NCBI GenBank assembly: GCA_030037855.1
Contig: JASHPY010000061.1
Coordinates: 1 to 39,942 of the forward strand
Direction: 5' to 3'
DNA from: Thermoplasmata archaeon
GTDB taxonomy: Archaea; Thermoplasmatota; Thermoplasmata; Lutacidiplasmatales; UBA184
DNA length: 39,942 nt
Numbering within the stretch: the first letter of the stretch is position 1; each line of letters opens with the position of its first letter. Made by a program: the position numbers and the translations under genes. Of this stretch, positions 15,721 through 23,411 are shown piece after piece. The notes below the pieces were generated by a model. It was not told the origin of the DNA and ran no database searches. It worked only from the letters and a program-made list of their open reading frames with translations.

Positions 15721-16621
15721 CTGCGCGTGCGGGCGGGCGCGACCCCGCTGTCGCGCGCCCGGTGACGGGACGATCCTCCCAGCGGTGGCGACGGATCGTC
15801 GCGCGCAGGGAGTCCCGGACCTTTCGACGCTCGGCCCGGAGCGCCGCGACCCACTCGGTCGCTCGCAGGTCGGGCCCGAGCTCTCCGAGCACGACGTCGA
15901 GGTCGTGCAGCCGCCCGAGTCCGCTCTGCAAGCGACGGACGGCCGGCGGGAACCGGTCGAGCGGGGAGCCGTCGAGTCGCGTGCGAACCTCGGAGAGGTG
16001 ACGGAGCCGCCGTACCTGGATCCGGAGTCGATGGAGGCGGGTCGAGCTCGGGTGGCGACGGGCCCTGCGATGCGCCGTCCGGACCTTGTCGTGCCGACGC
16101 GATTCGGCCCGGTCAAGGACCGCGGCGAGGTCGGTCGCGGAGCCGCGCCGGGGCGGAAGCTCGAGCCCCTCCCGGAGTCCCTCGAAGAGGTGGGCGTCCC
16201 GTTCCGACTGCAGGTAGACGCGCAGGAGCTCGCGACCGGTCCGTCCGTCGTCGCGCAGGCGCGCGCGCAACCGGGCGACCCGGACGCTCTCCGGACGCGG
16301 GGGCTTCGGCAGCGTGGGGCCTTCGAGCAGACCGAGCACGACGTCCCGGTCGCGGACCCGGCCGATCAGGCGCGCGAGCCGCTTCAGGCGCCGGTCGAGG
16401 GGTCGGAGGAGCTCGCGCGTCCGCTCGGGGAGGACTGCCTCCCAGATCGCGAGCGCGTGCCGAAGGCGACGCATCCCGCGATGGAGGTCGTGCAGACGTT
16501 CCGGCGAGGGCGCACCGCGATCGATGACTTCGTCGACCGAGCCCGCCACGTCGGCCAGAAGGTGGTCGAGCTCCCGGGCGAGCGTCGACGGGCGGATTCG
16601 CGCGCGCGCCGGTCCCGCCAC
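15713..16621 (-). CDS. CHAD-domain protein, likely polyphosphate-associated
   Basis: A 302-residue, strongly basic, all-helical protein. Two CHAD halves are visible. The first (about 15-140) has E-R-L-H-D-L-H-R-G-M-R-R-L-R-H-A-L. The second (about 170-290) has R-L-H-R-L-R-I-Q-V-R-R-L-R-H-L-S-E-V and L-G-R-L-H-D-L-D-V-V-L-G. These H-x-x-R-x-x-x-R-R-L-R-x-x-L motifs and the D-x-D/D-L-D turns are the hallmark of CHAD, a polyphosphate-binding domain. There is no CYTH domain attached. The gene is divergent from ppx, with 102 bases between. This pairing supports a polyphosphate role, known for CHAD elsewhere and inferred here. The GTG start at 16621 is preceded by CCTAACTAG at about 16655-16663, which may be its promoter. 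Confidence 0.88.
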   Translation of the reverse strand: MAGPARARIRPSTLARELDHLLADVAGSVDEVIDRGAPSPERLHDLHRGMRRLRHALAIWEAVLPERTRELLRPLDRRLKRLARLIGRVRDRDVVLGLLEGPTLPKPPRPESVRVARLRARLRDDGRTGRELLRVYLQSERDAHLFEGLREGLELPPRRGSATDLAAVLDRAESRRHDKVRTAHRRARRHPSSTRLHRLRIQVRRLRHLSEVRTRLDGSPLDRFPPAVRRLQSGLGRLHDLDVVLGELGPDLRATEWVAALRAERRKVRDSLRATIRRHRWEDRPVTGRATAGSRPPARAGS

Positions 16622-16693
16622 GCCCGATCCCCTCCGGTGGCGCCACGGCCCGCGACTAGTTAGGTCTCTGCCGCGGGGGCCGGGCGCGCTCAG

Positions 16694-16703
16694 CCATAAT
16701 AGG
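16694..16703 (+). promoter_or_regulatory. TATA-like box for the ppx operon
   Basis: CCATAATAGG lies 26 bases (centre) before the GTG at 16724 and predicts a leaderless transcript for ppx and the kinases that follow. A second A/T patch at 16653-16664 on the other strand may serve the CHAD gene. Confidence 0.6.
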
Positions 16704-16723
16704 CGAGGTACCTCCCGAGCGGC

Positions 16724-18286
16724 GTGGAACGTTCGGCCGCCCGGGAGCCGCCCCGAGCGAACGGCGGTTCCCGGCACGGACCCGAGCGGACCCTCGGGGT
16801 GATCGACGTCGGCTCGAACACGGCGCGGTGCGTCGCGTTTGAGGCTTCGGCGTCCGGGAGCGTCCGGGCCTTTTACGAGGCGAAGGAGTCGCCGCGACTC
16901 GGGCTCGACCTCGGCCCGGACGGGCGGCTCGCTCCGGAGGCGATCGACCGGGGGGTCGCGGCGGTCGAGCAGTTCGACCGGACCGTGCGCTCGCTCGGGC
17001 TTTCCCGGACGATCGCGGTCGCAACGAGCGCCGTTCGCGATGCGCCGAACGGCTCGGAGTTCGTTCGCCGGGTCGCGCGCGCGACCGGCATCGACCTTCG
17101 CATCATCTCGGGTGCGGAGGAGGCCCGGTACGCCTACCTCGGCGTGGCCGGCGCCTGGGAGCTCGGCCACGACCTGGTCTCCGACCTCGGCGGGGGCTCC
17201 CTGCAGCTCGCGGAGGTCCGCGCGGGCCAGCTGAGGAACTCCGTGAGCGTGCCGCTCGGGGTCCTGCGGCTATCGCAGCGATTCTTCGAGCACGACCCTC
17301 CGAAGCGCCGAGAGATCGACGAGCTTCGGGGCCACGCGCGCGAGACCCTCGCGTCCGTGCTCGAGGCGTTCGGCGGCACGGGCTACCGCGTCTTCTCGGT
17401 CGGCGGCACGGTCCGCTCGCTCGCCCGGGCGGCGATCGAGCTCCGCGACTATCCGGTCGAGCGCGTCCACGGCTACCCCCTGTGGGACCACGACCTGGAG
17501 GCGCTCGGAGAGCTCCTGGGGGAAATGCCGGCGGCCAAGCGCCGAGCGGTGCCGGGGATCGGTGCCGACCGCGCGGACGTCGTCGTGGCCGGGATCGTCG
17601 TGCTGCAGGAACTCGTCCGCGCGACCGGGGCCGGGCGGCTCGTGGTCGCCGGGACCGGCATCCGCGAGGGGCTCGCCCTCGAGGCGATCGGGGCGAAGCT
17701 CCCGGCGCCCGCCGAGGAGCTCGCGGAGCGCTCCGCGGCCGCCGCGGCGGAGTCGTTCGCGTTTCGGATCGACCACGGGCGGGCGGTGGCGGACGCCGCG
17801 CTCGGGCTCTACGACGTCTTTTCGTCAAAGTTCGAGTGGGGTCGCAGCGAGGGTCTCGCGCTGCGGGTCGCCGCGTGGATGCACGACGCCGGCATCGCGA
17901 TCGACCTCTGGCGCCACGCGCACCACTCCGCCTACCTGATCCAGAACTACCCGATCTGGGGGCTCGACCAGCGGGAGATCCTCCTCGCGTCGATGTCCGC
18001 GCGCCTCCACGAGGGCGGGGAGGCGCCCTCGGCGTGGAAGAAGGCGTACCTTCCGATCATCCGCCCGGCGGATGTGGAGACGGCCCGCCGCCTGGGCGCG
18101 ATCCTCGAGGTCGCCGAACTCGTCTCGGCGGCTCGCCCCCGCTTCTCGTTGGGCGGCGGGGGCAAGACCCTGACGGTGGCTTTTTCCTCCCCGACCGATA
18201 CGTCCCTCCCCCCGCACTGGGAGGAGAAAGCACGAAAGTCGATGGAGCGCGAGTTCGAGGTCGAGGTGCGGTTCCGTGCCGGATGA
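16724..18286 (+). CDS. ppx: Ppx/GppA exopolyphosphatase with C-terminal HD-like domain
   Basis: A 520-residue actin-fold phosphatase that releases phosphate from polyphosphate ends, or hydrolyses pppGpp in GppA relatives. The phosphate-binding motif G-V-I-D-V-G-S-N-T is at about residues 25-33. The second loop D-L-G-G-G-S-L-Q is at about 155-162, preceded by I-I-S-G-A-E-E-A-R, the family's catalytic glutamate region. The C-terminal part (about 350-520) carries A-A-W-M-H-D-A-G and H-H-S-A-Y-L-I, an HD-like metal-binding domain usual in long Ppx proteins. It is the first gene of a tight operon. Its TGA overlaps the start of the following kinase by 11 bases. Next to CHAD and PhoU genes, a polyphosphate substrate is more likely than pppGpp. 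Confidence 0.94.
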   Translation: MERSAAREPPRANGGSRHGPERTLGVIDVGSNTARCVAFEASASGSVRAFYEAKESPRLGLDLGPDGRLAPEAIDRGVAAVEQFDRTVRSLGLSRTIAVATSAVRDAPNGSEFVRRVARATGIDLRIISGAEEARYAYLGVAGAWELGHDLVSDLGGGSLQLAEVRAGQLRNSVSVPLGVLRLSQRFFEHDPPKRREIDELRGHARETLASVLEAFGGTGYRVFSVGGTVRSLARAAIELRDYPVERVHGYPLWDHDLEALGELLGEMPAAKRRAVPGIGADRADVVVAGIVVLQELVRATGAGRLVVAGTGIREGLALEAIGAKLPAPAEELAERSAAAAAESFAFRIDHGRAVADAALGLYDVFSSKFEWGRSEGLALRVAAWMHDAGIAIDLWRHAHHSAYLIQNYPIWGLDQREILLASMSARLHEGGEAPSAWKKAYLPIIRPADVETARRLGAILEVAELVSAARPRFSLGGGGKTLTVAFSSPTDTSLPPHWEEKARKSMEREFEVEVRFRAG

Positions 18287-18977
18287 GACCCCGAGCCCGA
18301 CGCACGGCTTTCCCGGCCGGCTGTTCGTTTTCGAGGGGCTCGACGGGAGCGGCAAGTCGACCCAGGCCGCGCTCCTCGGAAAGTGGCTCCAGGCGCAGGG
18401 GTACCGCGTGTTCTTCACCGAGTGGAACTCGTCCGAGCTGACGGCGGCGACGATCCGCCGGGGGAAGAAGAAGAACCTCCTCACGCCCACGACGTTCTCG
18501 CTCTTGCACGCGACCGACTTCGCGGACCGGTTCGAGCGGAAGATCCTCCCGCCGCTCCGCGCGGGCTACGTCGTCGTCTGCGACCGGTACGCCTACACCG
18601 CCTTCGTTCGCGACGCCGCGCGGGGCTGCGACCCCGCGTGGGTCCGGAACATCTACTCGTTCGCGCCGCGACCGGACCAGGTCTTCTACTTCCGCGTCCC
18701 GGTCGCGGTGACGCTGAAGCGCAAGATCGCCTCGCGCGTCAAGATCAACTACTACGAGGCCGGGATGGACCTCGGCCTCTCCCCCGACCTCCACGACAGC
18801 TACGCGCGGTTCCAGACGCGCCTGAAGAGCGAGTACGAGCGGATCGCGCGGACCGACGGCTTCACGGTCATCGACTCGAGCCGGACGGTCGAGCGGATCC
18901 AGACCGACCTGCGCGGCTACGTCCGGCCGATCCTCGAGAACTTCCCCACGGGCGAGCGGTTGATGCATGATAGCTAG
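18276..18977 (+). CDS. Thymidylate-kinase-like P-loop kinase, copy A
   Basis: A 233-residue P-loop kinase of the thymidylate kinase family. Walker A is complete (G-L-D-G-S-G-K-S-T, about residues 20-28), and the family motif C-D-R-Y-A-Y is at about 107. The segment that carries dTMP-binding Arg-Glu-Pro in true dTMP kinases reads T-E-W-N-S-S. A shared motif N-Y-Y-E-A-G-M-D-L-G-L-S also occurs in copy B, and I do not associate it with standard dTMP kinase. Substrate other than dTMP is therefore likely. PPK2-type polyphosphate kinases belong to the same broad P-loop kinase group, so a polyphosphate link is possible but unproven. It starts with GTG, 11 bases inside ppx, and ends 11 bases inside copy B. 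Confidence 0.85.
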   Translation: MPDETPSPTHGFPGRLFVFEGLDGSGKSTQAALLGKWLQAQGYRVFFTEWNSSELTAATIRRGKKKNLLTPTTFSLLHATDFADRFERKILPPLRAGYVVVCDRYAYTAFVRDAARGCDPAWVRNIYSFAPRPDQVFYFRVPVAVTLKRKIASRVKINYYEAGMDLGLSPDLHDSYARFQTRLKSEYERIARTDGFTVIDSSRTVERIQTDLRGYVRPILENFPTGERLMHDS

Positions 18978-19725
18978 GACGTACGGGAGCCGGCTCCCGG
19001 GCCTGCCCGACGAGAGCCTGAGCGGCAAGCTGATCGTCATCGAGGGGGCCGACGGCTCGGGACGGACGACGGAGGTCTCGCTCCTCCGCGAGTGGCTCGA
19101 GGTCGAGGGTCACGCGGTCGTCGACACCGGGCTCCGGCGCTCGACGCTCGTCGCGGGCGAGATCGACCGCGCGAAGCAAGGGCACACGCTCGGCGCGACC
19201 ACGATGGCGCTCCTCTACGCGGTCGACTTCGCCGACCAGCTCGAGAACAAGATCGTTCCCGCGCTCGCGGCGGGGAGCACGGTCCTCGCCGACCGGTACA
19301 TCTACACTCTGATGGCGCGCGCGGTCGTGCGCGGCGCGTCGCGCGAGTGGGCGCGCCGGCTCTACGGCTTCGCCCTCCGCCCGGACCTCGTGATCTTCCT
19401 CGAAGCCCGACCCGAGATCCTCCTCCACCGCGCGATCTCGAAGTACGGGTCGCTCGACTACTGGGAGTCGGGGATGGACCTCTCCCTCTCGCGGGACCTC
19501 TTCGAGAGCTTCTTCGCCTATCAGGACCGGCTCTCCAAGGAGTTCGCGTGGGTCGGCGCGGAGTACGGCTTCCACCGGGTGGACGCGAATCGGCGTCCGG
19601 AGCAGGTCCACGACGATGTCCGTGCGCTCGTCGCCCCGCTCTACGCCGGTCCCTTCGGGGCGCGCCCCGCGACGCGCCCCCGCCCGCCCGTCATTCCGCG
19701 AGCCGCGCGAGCTGCTTCCTCGTGA
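18967..19725 (+). CDS. Thymidylate-kinase-like protein, copy B with altered Walker A
   Basis: A 252-residue paralogue of copy A that aligns along its whole length. The P-loop reads G-A-D-G-S-G-R-T-T, with arginine where Walker A has lysine; the codon is CGG at about 19062-19064. The D-R-Y-I-Y motif is kept, and Y-W-E-S-G-M-D-L-S-L-S matches the motif in copy A. The REP-equivalent reads T-G-L-R-R-S-T-L. It may be a catalytically weak partner of copy A, or arginine may be tolerated; both are inferences. ATG at 18967 is within copy A. The Ala/Pro/Arg-rich C-terminus overlaps the convergent SixA gene by 35 bases, so the last residues may be unconserved. Confidence 0.82.
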   Translation: MIARTYGSRLPGLPDESLSGKLIVIEGADGSGRTTEVSLLREWLEVEGHAVVDTGLRRSTLVAGEIDRAKQGHTLGATTMALLYAVDFADQLENKIVPALAAGSTVLADRYIYTLMARAVVRGASREWARRLYGFALRPDLVIFLEARPEILLHRAISKYGSLDYWESGMDLSLSRDLFESFFAYQDRLSKEFAWVGAEYGFHRVDANRRPEQVHDDVRALVAPLYAGPFGARPATRPRPPVIPRAARAASS

Positions 19726-20218
19726 GCAGCCAGCCGAGGCGCGCCGCGCCCGGCCGGATCGAGCTCGGGAACTCGAGGAGGGCGGCGCCGGCCTTCCCGA
19801 GGTGCGCGAACTCGACCGCCTCGCCGGTGAGCGCGAGGCCAACGAGCCCCGCGAGCGTTGGTTCGTGACCGACGAGGACCACCGTCCGACCCGGGCCCGC
19901 CACGCCCCGCAGCGGAGGGAAGATCGCGGCCGCCTCCTCGTCGAGGTCGAGCTCGGGCCAGTCGACCAGCCGGGGGGCCGCGCGGACGGAGACGCGAAGC
20001 AGCTCGGCCGTGCGGCGCGCCCGCGCCGCGGGGCTCGTCGCGATCGCGTCCACCCGCCCGACGAGACCCGCCAGGCCTGCCGCGGCGCGCCGCGTCTCCG
20101 CGACCCCTTTCCGTGAGAGCGGCCGCGCGCGGTCGTCCGGCCAGCGGACGGGGTCGCGATCCTCGGCCGGGCCGTGACGCACCAGTACGACGCGCGCCGC
20201 CCGCACCGGCTCGGTCAC
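19691..20218 (-). CDS. sixA: SixA-type histidine phosphatase
   Basis: A 175-residue member of the histidine phosphatase superfamily. The catalytic R-H-G motif (V-V-L-V-R-H-G) lies near residue 10-16, and the second catalytic histidine is in V-V-L-V-G-H-E-P-T-L at about 120. The middle T-S-P-A-A-R-A-R-R-T-A-E fits SixA, which removes phosphate from phosphohistidine proteins. SixA genes are often found next to CHAD and polyphosphate genes in other organisms, but the substrate here is unknown. The GTG at 20218 is 9 residues before the motif; a GTG at 20251 is an alternative. It lies 70 bases downstream of phoU on the same strand. Confidence 0.88.
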   Translation of the reverse strand: MTEPVRAARVVLVRHGPAEDRDPVRWPDDRARPLSRKGVAETRRAAAGLAGLVGRVDAIATSPAARARRTAELLRVSVRAAPRLVDWPELDLDEEAAAIFPPLRGVAGPGRTVVLVGHEPTLAGLVGLALTGEAVEFAHLGKAGAALLEFPSSIRPGAARLGWLLTRKQLARLAE

Positions 20219-20288
20219 GCCCGTCCTCCCCCCGAGGAAGCGGGGAGGCACTCCCGCGGAAAGCCGTTCCGCGCCCGCGGCGAGCGCC

Positions 20289-21335
20289 TCACCCCGGGAT
20301 CGGAGCCGCGTCGGGTCCCGCCCGGTCGGTCAGCCCGGTCGGGACCGCGCGGTCGAGCGCGACCTGCGCGATGTCCTGGGCGTAGGCGACCGTCCGGCCG
20401 ATCGACTCCAGGATCCGGGAGACCGCCGCGGCGGTCGCGGGCGGCATCGTGCCGCCCCCCACGGCGGGGAGCAGTCGTTCCGAGAGCGCACGACCGGAGG
20501 CGAGCAGCGCATCTCCCATGTCGAGGAGGTCGTTCGCGGCCGTCCCGTCGCGCGCGGCGAGGACGCCCTCGAGGTGGACCATCGCCTGCCGATGGAAGGG
20601 CCGCAGGGACGCGAGGGGCCCGGTACCGTCGGGCAGGTCCCCGAGGCGCCGTCCGACCTCTCCGAGGACGATCGCGTGGTCCGCGATCCGCTCGAGGCTT
20701 CGCGCGACCGTCCAGGCGCCGAGGAGGTCGCCGCGGGTCCCCTCGGACTCGAGGCCCAGCGACGCGAGCCGCTGGACGTACCACGCTTCGCGGTCGACCT
20801 CGTCGTCCCGCCGCTCCCAGTAGCTGTCGTCCCCGAGCGGAAGGCGCGTCCAGCTCCCGACCGCCTCACGCTGGAAGGCGACCACCATCCGTCCCATGCG
20901 CGTGAGCCGCTCGGCGACCGATACCGGGCTATCGTAGGCGAGGTCGCGGAGCCGGAGGACGCCCGCCTCCTCCGAGACGATCTCGGGCTGGCGCGTACGG
21001 CGACAGAACGTGCGAACGATCTCCCGAGTGCCCCCACGCGGAGGGGCGCGGTCGATGACGACGAACTCCCGCGCTCCTGCGAGGTACGCGCCGAGGAGAC
21101 GTCGGAACAGGTGCTCGGGAGATTCGTCCGGGCCGACCGTGACGGTCGCGACGGTGGTGCGGGCGAGACGGAACGCGTCCCCGGGCGCTCCGGCGCCGGT
21201 GGCGCGGGCCGAGATCCTCGGACCGGTGGAGTCGGCGGTGCGTCGCGGCACCCGGGTCGAGGGACGGGGCCCGGCACGGGGCCGGGCGACGCCGGGGGTC
21301 GATCCCCGCTCTGCGGGGTGGATCGTTTCGCTCAT
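20289..21335 (-). CDS. phoU: PhoU-like phosphate regulator
   Basis: A 348-residue helical protein resembling archaeal PhoU homologues. Residues about 1-55 are Pro/Arg-rich and look disordered. A mixed segment follows (about 60-125), resembling the domain that precedes PhoU repeats in archaeal forms. The rest is antiparallel helices with D-D-E-V-D-R-E-A-W-Y-V and A-R-S-L-E-R-I-A-D-H-A-I, which is close to the E/DxxxD and A-R-x-L-E-R-I-x-D-H signatures of PhoU metal-binding repeats. A second repeat is visible with L-L-D-M-G-D-A-L-L. PhoU proteins control phosphate uptake and the phosphate stress response. No Pst transporter genes are in the window. Its ATG at 21335 is behind a strong TATA box at 21359-21367. 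Confidence 0.86.
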   Translation of the reverse strand: MSETIHPAERGSTPGVARPRAGPRPSTRVPRRTADSTGPRISARATGAGAPGDAFRLARTTVATVTVGPDESPEHLFRRLLGAYLAGAREFVVIDRAPPRGGTREIVRTFCRRTRQPEIVSEEAGVLRLRDLAYDSPVSVAERLTRMGRMVVAFQREAVGSWTRLPLGDDSYWERRDDEVDREAWYVQRLASLGLESEGTRGDLLGAWTVARSLERIADHAIVLGEVGRRLGDLPDGTGPLASLRPFHRQAMVHLEGVLAARDGTAANDLLDMGDALLASGRALSERLLPAVGGGTMPPATAAAVSRILESIGRTVAYAQDIAQVALDRAVPTGLTDRAGPDAAPIPG

Positions 21336-21358
21336 CGGGAGCGCTATCGGTCCAACGA

Positions 21359-21367
21359 CATATATAG
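21359..21367 (-). promoter_or_regulatory. Strong TATA box of the phoU-sixA unit
   Basis: On the minus strand the sequence reads CTATATATG, preceded by the A-rich AAATTGAAATT. Its centre is 28 bases upstream of the ATG at 21335, the best TATA match in the window. An A/T-rich island extends from 21355 to 21400. Confidence 0.8.
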
Positions 21368-21381
21368 AATTTCAATTTAGA

Positions 21382-21399
21382 CTATACAAAATACTATAG
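21382..21399. promoter_or_regulatory. Inverted repeat upstream of the phoU promoter
   Basis: CTATA at 21382-21386 is mirrored by TATAG at 21395-21399 with 8 bases between. It is about 15 bases upstream of the TATA box on the minus strand. It could be an operator or a second promoter element for the plus strand. The arms are only 5 bases, so this is weak. Confidence 0.3.
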
Positions 21400-21461
21400 G
21401 TATGATTCCCGAGGTCCGCCGGCCGCTCGGACGCCCCACGGGGAGCCCGACGGCGAAGGAT

Positions 21462-21533
21462 GGGCCGGGACGGATTCGAACCGCCGATCTCCGCGTTGTA
21501 AGCGCGGCGTCCTCACCGCTAGACCACCGGCCC
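21462..21533 (-). tRNA. tRNA-Val, anticodon UAC
   Basis: The minus strand folds into a full cloverleaf. The 7-bp acceptor stem pairs GGGCCGG with CCGGCCC. The D arm reads GTCT/GGAC with loop AGCGGTGA. The anticodon stem is CCGCG/CGCGG with loop CTTACAA, so the anticodon is TAC (Val). The T arm has loop TTCGAAT. CCA is not encoded. No intron is present. G15 is present, the site modified to archaeosine. It lies 26 bases downstream of the arcS stop, with no clear promoter of its own in between, so it may be released from the arcS transcript. Confidence 0.95.
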
Positions 21534-21559
21534 CGGGTCGGCCCGAGGTCTCTCCCCCG

Positions 21560-23134
21560 TCATGGCCGTGTCGGTAGGCTGGCGGCCCGGTGTCGGACGC
21601 GTACGGCGAGTCCGTGCCCGAGCTCGCTCATCAGCGGGCCCGGGAGCGCCGCCTCGCCGACCGCCGCGAGCGCGCCCTCGCGCAGCAGGAGGACGCTGTC
21701 CCCGGTGCGGATCGCCCGGTCGGCGCGACGGACCCCGGGGACGAACAGGTCCCCCGTGAGCGGAAGCGTCGGGTCGACCTCGACCGCGAGCGGCGGGTCG
21801 GGTACGAGGCGGCCGGCCCCCGCGACCGTGAGGTGGAGCAGGCCGCGCTCCTCCCGCAGCGTCGCGAGCTCCGTGCGGCCGTCCGTCAGGCGCTGGAACC
21901 ACGGTCGCCCCGCGAGACGGATCGGCGGCGCGAGGAGGCGGTCGGCGGCCGAGCGGCCGAACTGGACGCTCGCGACCTCGTGGAGCTCCTCCCGCACGAC
22001 CGCGAGCGGGCCCCCGGGCACTGGGTCCTCGCTCGTGAGCGCGTGGTCGAGCGCGGTCCGGAGCGCGTCGATCGCCTCGGGCGACGTCGTTCGGCCGTCG
22101 GTCACGGTCCACGAAACCTCGGACCGGTCGGCGAAGGACGCGCGCAGGAACGAGAACTCCTCGGGGTCGAGGTGGACGACGATCGACCGGTACGGTCCGT
22201 GCTCGAGGAGGTGCCGTACGCCCGCCACGACGGCCTCGCGCTCCGGGTCGAGCCAGTCGCCGGTCACCGGGATGTCGTAGTGACGCGCCGGGGGGACGTC
22301 CTCGAGCTCGCGCGGCACGAGCCCGATCGGCGAGCTCACGGAAACGACGTGGATCCGCTCCGCGGCGCGTAGACCGTCCCAGGCCTGGGCGAACCGACGG
22401 TGCGAGCGCGAGCGGCGGTACGGCTTCGTTCGCGAGCACGGCACGAGCAGTAAGACGCGCTTCGACGGAGGCGGCCGATACCGTTCGAGGAGTCGTCGGC
22501 GGAACCGCGCCATCTCCGGTCGGCGAAACGCCTCGAGCACGACGTACCCGCGCTCCCCGGCCCCGGTGACCGCCGTCCGCTCCTCGAGGAGCGGTCCGAG
22601 CTCCCGGTCGGCGTAGCGAAGCATCTCGCCGAGCGCCGGCTCCGCCGGTAGCCGGGCCTCGACCAGCTCCCGCAGCCGCCCCGCCCGCGCGGCCGCCCGC
22701 GTCTCGGCGATCGCCCGTCGATAGCAGTGCACGGCGTGCTCCGCGAGGGGCCCCGGCAACTCCGCCGCGCACGCCGGGCAGGGGCAGGTGTGCTCGGTCC
22801 GGGCCGGGGCGGCCGGGAGCGTTCCGAGCGTCGCGTCCAGATACTCCCCGCGGGACGCCGCGAGGAGCCCCTCGGTCGTGTCGACCCAGTCGACCCCGAG
22901 GTAGGCGAGCAGGGGGAGGCGGTGCGGCAGCGCCACGCGAGGCGCCCAGAGGACCGGGCCGCCGCCGTAGGTCCGTCGGACGTCGCCGAGGGCGCGAACG
23001 AAGGAGAGCCCCTCGGCCCAGAGGGCTCGGGCGTTGCCCAGCACCACGAGTTCGGGTCCCTCCGTTCCTCCCGACGGCGCCGCACCGCGGCCGACGGGGG
23101 CGTGCACGAACACGGACCCCGGTCCGACCGGCAC
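21560..23134 (-). CDS. arcS: Archaeosine synthase (ArcS, TGT paralogue), start unresolved
   Basis: A TGT-paralogue enzyme that helps convert preQ0 at position 15 of tRNA to archaeosine. From the first normal start at 23134 it is 524 residues. The diagnostic P-C-S-R-T-K-P-Y is at about 232-239, with S-R-S-H-R-R-F after it. A degenerate TGT zinc-site region (C-P-C-P-A-C and a downstream H-C) is at about 117-137. The C-terminus resembles a PUA RNA-binding domain (about 445-520). Conserved N-terminal sequence seems to continue upstream: about 80 codons, up to about 23380, read like the short N-terminus of haloarchaeal ArcS (L-L-G-T-A-R-V-G-P-L). No ATG, GTG or TTG exists in frame there, so the true start is unclear or the assembly has an indel. 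Confidence 0.9.
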   Translation of the reverse strand: MPVGPGSVFVHAPVGRGAAPSGGTEGPELVVLGNARALWAEGLSFVRALGDVRRTYGGGPVLWAPRVALPHRLPLLAYLGVDWVDTTEGLLAASRGEYLDATLGTLPAAPARTEHTCPCPACAAELPGPLAEHAVHCYRRAIAETRAAARAGRLRELVEARLPAEPALGEMLRYADRELGPLLEERTAVTGAGERGYVVLEAFRRPEMARFRRRLLERYRPPPSKRVLLLVPCSRTKPYRRSRSHRRFAQAWDGLRAAERIHVVSVSSPIGLVPRELEDVPPARHYDIPVTGDWLDPEREAVVAGVRHLLEHGPYRSIVVHLDPEEFSFLRASFADRSEVSWTVTDGRTTSPEAIDALRTALDHALTSEDPVPGGPLAVVREELHEVASVQFGRSAADRLLAPPIRLAGRPWFQRLTDGRTELATLREERGLLHLTVAGAGRLVPDPPLAVEVDPTLPLTGDLFVPGVRRADRAIRTGDSVLLLREGALAAVGEAALPGPLMSELGHGLAVRVRHRAASLPTRP

Positions 23135-23411
23135 GGCCGCGGTCGGTGCGCCGAGGATCTCGGGGGCGAGGATCGGGATCTCGAGGTCGAGCCGCGCGGT
23201 CTCGTCCGCGACGACGAGGCGGCGGCTCCCCGAGGCGCTCGGGACGCTCGCGAGCGTCAGTCGAGCGCCCGGTTCGATCGGAGGGCTGCTCTCCAGGAGC
23301 CCGGGCGTCGGCGTCGTGAGGGGTCCTACGCGCGCGGTACCGAGGAGCGCGAGGCCCTCGAGCGCCGCGACGATGCGGTGCGCGGCCGTACGCTTGCCCC
23401 GCCCTCTCCGC

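Noticed and set aside
18276-19725. Both kinases as ordinary dTMP kinases
   Set aside because: The Arg-Glu-Pro substrate motif is missing in both, and copy B lacks the Walker A lysine.
21402-21560. A plus-strand protein frame covering the tRNA-Val region
   Set aside because: It is the antisense reading of a tRNA, whose cloverleaf is complete.
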